64,000 nucleotides of DNA from Pseudognaphalium luteoalbum. Lineage: Eukaryota; Streptophyta; Magnoliopsida; Asterales; Asteraceae. The stretch lies in assembly GCA_963422505.1 (NCBI GenBank), contig OY730198.1:20881266-20945265 (forward strand), read 5' to 3'. The notes under the pieces were generated by a model, which was not told where the DNA came from, made no database searches, and saw nothing but the letters and a program-made list of their open reading frames with translations. Below, piece after piece: positions 56,415-64,000 of the stretch. The position numbers and the translations under genes were made by a program. Within the stretch, counting starts at the first letter, position 1; each line of letters starts with the position of its first letter.

Positions 56415-58205
56415 AGTATACCACACTTAGAACTTTGCTTGTCCTCAAGCAAATTCATTCATAAAAGGCCTTTAGGAAGATTCTAGTTAAACGTATCTTT
56501 TAGAAGTACCATTTCCCAAGACATAAAGTTCCAGTTATGAAAAAGTTTCTCTGAGAAACTAAGGGTTTATAGAAGTTGATACTTTCTTCATGCAACTTAA
56601 ATGGTAATCATGACTAGGCAATCCTTGCAGTGGGTCACTCAAATCACTCAGGTGTTTAGGGTTCCTACTTTCTAGTGTCAATCACTCAGATATCCAGTCA
56701 TGCAGCATTCTCGTCATAGGCTTGATCAACAATCAAATCTCCTTCACTTTTGATGAGAACGGTACTAATCTTTCAAGATTTCTTAGGAAGGGATCGGGTT
56801 TTTGGACTTGGGGGAGTTGAAGAAGGTGTGTGAAAGAGAAGATTATGGGTTTTTTTTTCTTTCCTTGTATCTTTCTTGAAGCTTGGGTGTTTTTATCGAG
56901 AAAGTCTCTTTTGGAATTTCTCAGACTTGATAAGACTTAATAATGCAACCCTTTTTCGGATTTCAATTTTTACTTTTTCTGGACTTTTTGGGTAGTGTCG
57001 GAATGTATGTTACTTCTTTTCTTTCTTTTTCTCATTTTTCTTTTCTTTCTTTTTATCATGCCGTCCCTATGGATATTTTGTCCGAAAGGTTCCGTATGGT
57101 ATTGGATTATGAGGTTGTATGGGCTTTTCTTGTGGAAGGCTTGGGAAATTTGAGAGTGTTTCTGAAAATATTGGAAGATGTGGCTTCCCTAGGTTCGGGA
57201 GGAAGATATAAATGGAAGTTTTTGTTTGTGTGTGAAGAGTGAGTAGTGAGTGGATGTTTGGTGGTAAGTAGGTGTTGGGATTCCTTAGAAAGTATCGAGA
57301 TAGGTTGTACCTGTGCCATGAATGGCACTCATTGATGTGATCTCGAAATGCATTACAAAAGCAAGTTCTAATTCAAATGCATACATCGGCACACACATGA
57401 AATGAAAAGTGAAGCATTTTAAAGATGAATGCTAATCAGGGCTCAAACCTCACGAATCGAATGTTTTGGTCAATGTGTGCCTAGCCATGTGTTGCCCTTT
57501 TCGTCCGTATCTTATTCTAAGAAAACCGGTTTGTTTCTTTAAAAACTTATTTTTTGCTGTAATTTATATTTTTGAAAATAGAGGTTCTTAAAGAATGTTG
57601 CTTTTGAATCCAAAATTTTAGAAAATTTTCTATTTTTAGCCTTTTTAATGTAAATATTGTTTATGTTATGGACAAGAGGTTAAACTTTCGGCTGTAGACC
57701 GTATATCCCACACTTAGAGGAACGTTATCCCTAATGTTCGAATCTATGTATTAAACACCTCTTGTCGAAGTATCCCACACTTAGAGATTCTACTAATTTT
57801 TGGATTGTTACGTAAGTGTAGTGTGGTTTTGAGATCCCACACTTATTTTTGGAATATCGGATGAGATAATCAAGGCTTTAAATGGATAGAAAGTTGGAAC
57901 AGGTTACTGCTTCGTGATACGTTGTGTGTACTTTTGGCTACTTGTAGTAGATTGTTGGGTTGCAGTGTTTGGCTTCTGGCATTTTTCATGGCGTGGTCGA
58001 CAGCTTTCTCCAGTGTGATCTTCGATAAATAGTGTTTGGATTCAAATAAACATGCCACTCAATAATCAAATAATAGCTGCTAAAAGAAAAGTAAAGTGAT
58101 AAAATAATACTGGATAGTGGTGATGTCTATGCATCCACAGTACATCAAATACAAATAATAATAATGTCTGGTAGAAAATAGTAAGAAGTCAGAAAGCGGA
58201 TCAAT
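56415..58205 (-). other. AthD 3' internal region
   Basis: Non-coding. On the minus strand CTAAGTGTGG(G/T)AT words occur at 57840, 57785, 57715 and 56425, as in AthB. GCTTGAGGACAAGCAAAG precedes the LTR. Frames on either strand here (for example 56943-57242) have no domain and low-complexity composition. Confidence 0.6.
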
Positions 58206-60017
58206 CTATTGATCTACTGGTGGTGCTCGTGATACTGCTGATGAAGATCCGATAGGTGCATAGGAGGTCTCATCTGATGAGGAGTCGTCTTCTAGATTAT
58301 GCTTTCGTTGGGTACCTTCATCTGATGCATCTGATGTTGCTCCTGTGTCTGTAAAAACTCCAACCTGTATCAACTGCGCAACGAATTGCCCTGCAGGCAT
58401 ACCAAAAATATCAAGTAGCATAACAGGTGATCCCTGTTGAGTGTGTCCCCTGAATAATTCTGTCTGTCCGTGGGAGGACACTGGGGCCTGTAATACGATA
58501 GTGGGATCGGGTTGTCTGAGACTCCTGCGACTCTGGGCAGTGGCAACTCGCCTAGAAACTCTGGATCTGCCATTATCTCTCGAAAGTTGTCCCCTGACTG
58601 AACCAACTATTAAGGGGACAAGATCTCTCATACTAGGAACCCGTGCTGGAGGTGGCTGTGGTCTAGGTGGAACTGTCCGAGGAGGTAAGCCACGACCACG
58701 GCCTGGATATGGGTGAGGTGTCTGAGCAGGAACTGTAGGGGGATATATGTGTGGTGGTGCTCGGCCTAACCCTCATGGTATATCTGGAAGTGGGTCTACT
58801 GGTATCCCCGCAATCTGCTGTCTCATAGCCCTGTAACATCTGACCTGCATCTACATGAGCCAATACCAATAGTCTGCCCCTGGAGGTGTTCCGTAGTGAT
58901 GGATGTATCTAGGCATCTGTACTCTATGAGCCGGGATGGAAGGTCCTGCTCTGACAGGCGGTGGTACTACTGGTGGTGGTGCAACTGGGTCAACAGGATC
59001 ATCCTCATCCTCATCCTCATCTGACTCTGAATCTCGGGGTTCTCTTGACCGTTTTCTCTTTTTCGTCCCTCTTAGTATAACTAAATCTTGCACCAGGGTG
59101 TCAACACTATCGGGATCCGTCGGTCGTGCTCCTATATAAAGTGTACCATCCCTCAAAATTTTAATTATCCCCATCATCCTCAGAAACTCATAATCTATCG
59201 GTTGGGCGCTCCAATTTGGTAGACTTTTGAATTTCTCCACTTCTGCTATTCTAAGTAATCCCATTTTTCTAATCAACCATGTGACAACAGGACCCATGAA
59301 TGACCTTTTTGAATCATAACTCTTTTCCTCAAGAATCCGCTGAGCAACTAAGTGGGCAACCTGAATGTTCCTCCTGCTGAGGATAGATGCCATCAAAGCA
59401 ACATCAAACTCGGCAACTCGACCATTAGTCGTGTGCTTCCCATCAATCGAACAAGCCAACAGCTTGTGTAGAATCTGCAGGACCAGGTCTCTGAGTTGGG
59501 TAGCTTTAATACCTGAGAAAAACCTCATTGGAGACCAATGACTCCATTCCTCTGCAGGCATAGTCGTAAGGGAAAAAGTGGTGGCTCCACTAGTGAATAG
59601 AGGGGATCATTTCTCTTCCGGAGTGTAGAGATCTAGGTGCTGGGCAAACTGAGCTAGTGACAAGGTGAACAAACTGCCCATATATCGAAACGTGATCGAA
59701 CCACTACCAACTATACTCCCTGGCTCAAATGTATATGTGGTCATGAACTCGGTAATCATCTCCATGCATACCGGCTCGTCAATGCTGAATTGTCTTTTTA
59801 AAGACTCAAACTGCTGACCATCTACTGAATAACTGAGTATGCTCTCCAATCTTTGTCTAAACCCCAATGTCTGTAGCTTATCCCAATATATGTATCTAAA
59901 GCGGCCAAATGACTTATCCCTCCATATACGTTCCATCCGGTCGTACTCGGGTGTGGCACTAAGGTAGGCAAGAGATCATGCAAGTGGCTGTGCTGGGTTT
60001 AGCTTTGATTTCTTCAT
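58206..60017 (-). pseudogene. Athila extra ORF downstream of pol (ATHILA ORF-1 / env-like position)
   Basis: One continuous frame of 604 codons from ATG 60017-60015 to the stop at 58208-58206, broken only by four nonsense codons: TGA 59978-59976, TGA 59609-59607, TAG 58853-58851 and TGA 58775-58773. The N-terminal part has RDKSFGRFRYIYWDKLQ, GSGSITFRYMGSLFTLSLA and AEEWSHWSPMRFFSGI; the C-terminal part is Pro-rich with an acidic Asp/Glu run (SDEDEDEDDP). This resembles the ATHILA ORF-1 family as I recall it. Some authors treat this position as env-like, but I see no clear signal peptide or membrane anchor. AGGTACC just before the ATG could be a splice acceptor. Confidence 0.72.
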
Positions 60018-60318
60018 GGTACCTGAGAACATGAGAGATTTAAAGTAATGGATTCTTAAGAAAGAGAAAATATATAGCATTTTCGACATTTCTTAAAGAA
60101 AATTCGAAATGAGGGATTTAAATTTGTGACAGTCCAAAGATTGCATCAAATATCCAATGTTCCCAAGCAACAAATTATTAGTTTTAATCATACTAAGGTG
60201 ATATGTAGTGTGGTCGGTAATCATTACATGGAAATGTAAAGTCAAGAAATGGTGATAGTTTTATTGTGAAATATTATCATTTACAAGTTTGGCATTACCC
60301 GATTTTGAAATGTCAATA

Positions 60319-61258
60319 TGTCACAATTCTTGATCATATCGTTATCAGTCGGGTTTGACTTTTTAGAAGTTCAAGTTGAAGTAAGGTTTTTGAATAAAAT
60401 TGATTTGTTTTGAAATTCAATAATTCAAGTTGACTTTTTAGGTCAAAGTTTCCCTTAAATAATATTCTCAATTATTCGCATGCCAAAATTATAACCTACT
60501 CATGAATACATGATCTAAACTATTTAAGCATTTCCTAATTGGTAAACAAGCTAGGTTATGCACAAAAAGTTATCATGCCCATGTGTTTGGTTTAATTCAA
60601 GACTTCTATTTTCAAAATAATGATTTTTCTAGTTATATTGCCTATTTTGATTAGTCAAGCAAGTACAAGCATCCTAGTAAGCAAGAATGGTCAAGTAATA
60701 TTAATCCATTATTCTATTCATGCTAGCTAGTTAACTTTTTGTTGACTTTAAGAGTCAAATTTTGCAATTCATAACCATAAGCTAACCACATGGTTCAACC
60801 ATCATGTAATAATCATTCAAAGCTTCACAATTAAACTTAAGTATCTAGATACTAGCAAGGTAGTAGCATGTGATTGCTCTAAGCATAAAAACAAGCACTT
60901 TAAAGTTTAAGGTGGGTTTTAATGATCATACCTTAGTTTTTATGGATAAAACTTGAAAATAATCGTACAACCGTGAAGAGCATGCAAAGAGGGGTTCAAA
61001 AGATGCAAGATCACAAGTTTTGGTGGAGTTTTGATGGTGGTTTCATGAGAGTGGGTGTGGTGGCCGGTTTTTGTGGGGAGGAGAGGGGAGGAAGAAGCTT
61101 TTCTTCTAGCTTTTGAATTATGGAGATGTATAGAAGGTTTAGTGGTCCCTAGGAATATGTGTCGTATTCTTAAGTACCATATTCCTTACACATGGTCCCT
61201 AGTGTACTCTAGGATTAAGCCTAATGCTTCTAGATTTGTTGAGACATAGATTGTGACA
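60319..61258 (-). repeat. LTR-like block with 9-bp inverted ends
   Basis: Starts TGTCACAAT at 60319 and ends ATTGTGACA at 61258, a perfect 9-bp inverted pair. On the minus strand it reads like the first part of a chromovirus LTR: TGTCACAATCTATG, then a C/T- and A-rich leader with ACCGGCCACCACACCC and CATGCTCTTCACGG. The flanks (CAATA and ACAGA) are not a duplication, so it may be a rearranged solo LTR or fragment. No coding content. Confidence 0.5.
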
Positions 61259-61284
61259 ACAGATCTAGCTTGCGATATGACCGG

Positions 61285-61789
61285 TGTAATTATAATCATG
61301 TTGATATATTGGTTTAGATTTGTAAATGAATATTTGTTAAATTTATAGTAGATGAAATTTTGTAATTAACAAATACATTTTCTGCGAGTCGAGTTCTCAG
61401 GTCGCAAGTGTTGCGAAGTGAGATGAGATCTGAACTCGCAATGATCATAAAAAGCTTCGCGAGTCGAGTCTGTTTATGGGCTTGGGCTGCGTAGCGAGTC
61501 GAGTCAACTCGCAGGCCCAACGGCTGCGAGTTGAGATGACATATTTATATGTTTTCTTTTATGAAAATTTAATAACTTTTGATTAACTTTTGCCATTCCA
61601 TTCAAATTCAATTTCCAGAGAAAACAAAACCTAACGGCTAGGCTTTGACATTTATTTGTTTAAAGCTAAGTATTAGATTACCAAAAACGCGAACTTATTC
61701 GTTGTTAGTAAGATAAGATCGTATTAAGGAATTCCGCACATTAATACTACAGATAACGAAGTTATCGATCCTAGAACTAGGGACTTACA
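61285..61789 (+). repeat. 5' LTR of second copia element
   Basis: Ends GGGACTTACA directly before the primer site. The start is placed at TGTAATTATA (61285), which gives TGTAA/TTACA ends; TGTTGATATA at 61299 is an alternative. Contains several CTGCGAGTCGAG-like words (61382-61530) and a TATA-like CATATTTATATG (about 61541). Confidence 0.6.
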
Positions 61790-62235
61790 ATTGGTATCAG
61801 AGCTTTCAGGCTAAATACGAGTAAAGTTCGACGTTTTAGTGTTAATCGCGTTTGATTCGGATCGTTTACATGTGCATTAGTACATATTAACGATCAAAAT
61901 CACTCTCTGGATGATTTAGGGTTTGTTTACGGTCGAAATTTCCAGTTTCAATCGTAAAAATACCTAAAATTTTTGTTTTCGGGTTTTCAGCCATTTCGCG
62001 AGTCGAGATTAGGGTTTCAGATAAGTCTGCGAACCGAGTTGAACTTGCAAACTGAAGTGAGCTCTGCGAGTCGAACCTCTTTGCGAATTGAAATATTCTG
62101 CGAACCGAGATCTCCTGCGAACTGAGATCACTTGCGAATTGACATCACTGCGATCCGAACTGAGACTTGCGAACCGAGATTCTGCGAGTCGATCTGAGAT
62201 TGCGAGTTGAATTGAGTTTCTGCGAGTCGAGTTTT
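61382..62235 (+). repeat. GCGAGTCGAG / GCGAACCGAG motif array in LTR and leader
   Basis: Degenerate 10-12-bp word (T)GCGA(G/A)(T/C)(C/T)GAG occurs several times in the LTR (61382-61530) and about a dozen times in the leader (61996-62232), spaced about 15-25 bp. The gap between the two clusters holds the LTR end and primer site. Confidence 0.8.
61792..61803 (+). promoter_or_regulatory. Primer binding site of second copia element
   Basis: TGGTATCAGAGC (initiator tRNA-Met type), two bases after the LTR. Confidence 0.92.
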
Positions 62236-62280
62236 TCTTTTTCTGAATTCGCAAATACAGTTTAACTTTTAAACTTCTCG

Positions 62281-63968
62281 ATGTCTGACCTTAGAAAAAT
62301 GATTGAGATGGAACACGAGATTGGAAAATCTAATGTTCCACCTAAATTGTTAAGAGTTGAGGATTATTATAGCTGGAGGGATAGGTTTGAATCTTACTGT
62401 AGATTCCATGATCTATCTATCTGGATGTGTATCAAGAATGGATACACGACACCTACACAAACTGTTGAGAATGCTATTGTGGTTCTCACTTATCAACAGA
62501 TGAGTGAAGCACAAAAGAAGGAATTTGAAATTGAGAACAAGGCTCATTCTTCAATCAAGATGAGTCTTCCTAAGGAACTTAATCATCAACTGAAATCCTT
62601 CCAAACTGCTAGAACGTTGTGGACAGCTCTTGAGAAAAGGTGTGAAGGTAGTCCACAAGTTAAAGCAGGCAAGAGGAATCTCCTGAAAAAGCAGTTTACT
62701 ATGTTCAAAGCTTTGAAAGGAGAAGATCTTGATGCTTATACCACAAGATACTACCATTTGCTGAGTGAGCTAGATGACCATGAGATTGTAACTACCGAGA
62801 CTGAGAAAACCGACAAGTTTATTGAGGGTTTACCGTCTAAGTGGGAAATGCATGGCATAATGCTTAAAGACAATGATGAGAGGTATGCAACTATGACCTT
62901 AGAGCAGGCTATTGATAAGCTCAGAGGTTATGATTTCACCAAGAAGACTAGAGATACTGATTCTGATCAGGCTCAAGATCCGGGACTATATCATGGAAAA
63001 TATACTATCTCTACTACTTCCTCGAGCTCGACCACTGCTTTGTTTGTTGGTAATGCTGAAGGAAATGGTGAAATGATTACTGATGAGTTGTGTTTCGTTA
63101 CATCATCTGGTAGTGAAGCAAAGGGAAAACCAACTGAGAAGTCACCTTAGGAGAATCAAAAGATGCCTATGAGTGTGAAATCTGCTGAACATCAATTATC
63201 TATTCTTGCTTCCTTTGTAGCTTCGTATGAAAACTACATTCAGGGTAAAATCAATGATCCAATAATGTTTGATGAAGATTACGATCAGATACACCCTGAT
63301 TATCTTGAAGAAATAGAACTTCAGGATCAACTTGCTATGTTGTCAAGAAGAGTAAAGAATTTCTTGAAGAAAACTGGTAGAAAGGTAGTTGGCAATCGAT
63401 CAGGGTTTGATAATACCAAGATCAAGTTTTTTTTAACTGTCAGGGTTATGGACACTTTGCTAGAGAATGCCAAAGACCTAAGGTAGAAGCTGGCAATGGA
63501 AAACAAGGTTCGGGAAGCACTCTCGCTTCCAAAGCCTTGGTTGTGAAACAGTTGGATGGCTCTTATGAATGGAAAGCTCAGTCTGAGAAAGCTTTCATGG
63601 CTGAGATTGATGAGTTTACATCCTACATGCCTACTGATGCAGAGTGTGATGTAAAGGTGCCTGAGGTTGAAATGAAAGCAAGTGATGAAGACGTGCTGTA
63701 TATGGATTCAACTGAAAATATGAATCTTGAAGACTTTGTAGCACGCATGGCTGAAATTCAAACAGACAAGAAAAGGGTATGTATTGATATTCTTACTCTT
63801 GCTGATGTCTGTTATTTAGTTACTGATTTGCAGTCACAGGTTAGTGTTTTACTTGTAGCAAACAAAAACCTGTTTTCTCAACTTAGCATATTGACTGAAT
63901 CTAATAAGACTGTTAGATCTGAACTTGAACTAGCTAAGATTGATGTGCGTAGGTTAAGTGACGATTAA
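62281..63968 (+). pseudogene. gag: Gag of second copia element, stop and frameshift
   Basis: ATG at 62281. N-terminal gag domain (LRVEDYYSWRDRFESYCRFH, KSFQTARTLWTALEKRCEG, LLKKQFTMFKALKGEDL, KFIEGLPSKWEMHGIML). In-frame TAG at 63148-63150; the same frame continues to a T run of eight (63427-63434) that shifts the reading. Beyond it the zinc knuckle remains legible in another frame (FNCQGYGHFAREC), with its first Cys lost in the T run. The new frame runs from about 63435 through a likely coiled coil (LQSQVSVLLVANKNLF) to TAA at 63966-63968. Confidence 0.85.
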
Positions 63969-64000
63969 CAGGACTTAAAAGATAAAATTAAGTCTGATGC

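Larger units (their letters stand above)
53859..60318 (-). mobile_element. Athila element AthD, minus strand, 3' half
   Basis: Read on the minus strand: extra ORF (60017-58206), 3' internal region (58205-56415) and a full 3' LTR (56414-53859). It is the same family as AthB. Gag, protease and pol are not in the window; the segment 60018-60318 is internal or unassigned sequence upstream of the ORF. It is inserted in the CACTA element. Confidence 0.78.
61285..64000 (+). mobile_element. Second Ty1/copia element, 5' part, runs off window
   Basis: LTR, primer site, leader with short repeats, and gag with one in-frame stop and one frameshift. The gag differs from that at 37852, so it is a different copia family. 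The coding region continues past 64000. Confidence 0.85.

Noticed and set aside
56943..57242. Plus-strand 99-codon frame in AthD
   Set aside because: Aromatic-rich low-complexity translation antisense to the element's 3' non-coding region, with no start context or domain.

Overview
The window looks like plant nuclear DNA, probably from a composite (Asteraceae). This rests on dense nested LTR retrotransposons, tRNA-Met and tRNA-Asp type primer sites, AT-rich spacers, GT/AG introns, and retroelement proteins resembling families I recall as abundant in Asteraceae; the family name is recall, not a search result. I find one credible host gene, a small secreted lipid-transfer protein on the minus strand at 34065-34370. 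Nearly everything else is mobile DNA, almost all of it broken.

Layout. 1-8322: body and 3' LTR of a Ty3/gypsy chromovirus (Tekay/Del-like, 'Tk1') whose RNase H-integrase segment is tandemly duplicated (2616-5867). 8323-12012: 3' end and 3' LTR of an Athila-type element ('AthB'). 12013-28687: an old Athila relic ('AthC') carrying a probable chromovirus solo LTR (about 12142-23744), inside which sits a younger Athila copy with both LTRs and a target-site duplication ('AthA', 12789-21643); a 1.05-kb Mutator-like hairpin (24742-25792) lies in AthC. 28685-29693: probable minus-strand Athila-like LTR. 30311-32393: clean solo LTR of the Tk1 family with a 5-bp duplication. 32394-37500: AT-rich spacer with the lipid-transfer gene. 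37520-49004: two complementary deletion derivatives of a SIRE-like Ty1/copia family placed tail to tail: a plus-strand gag-pol copy and a minus-strand copy that kept only LTRs, an extra ORF and the polypurine tract. 50712-53858: one end of a CACTA transposon with a decayed, intron-containing Ulp1-like protease gene. 53859-60300: minus-strand Athila element ('AthD', same family as AthB) with its extra ORF downstream of pol. 60319-61258: an LTR-like block with 9-bp inverted ends. 61285-64000: 5' LTR, leader and gag of another Ty1/copia element running off the window.

How the parts work together. There is no operon or pathway. The history is layered insertion: AthC, then a chromovirus LTR, then AthA; AthB probably hit by Tk1; CACTA hit by AthD. 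Most coding frames carry in-frame stops and frameshifts, so the elements are probably not autonomous; LTR promoters (TATA boxes are visible) could still be transcribed. The more notable signals are the in-frame duplication in Tk1, the inverted pair of complementary copia derivatives with a 258-bp hairpin, the MULE hairpin, and several family-specific short-motif arrays inside LTRs.
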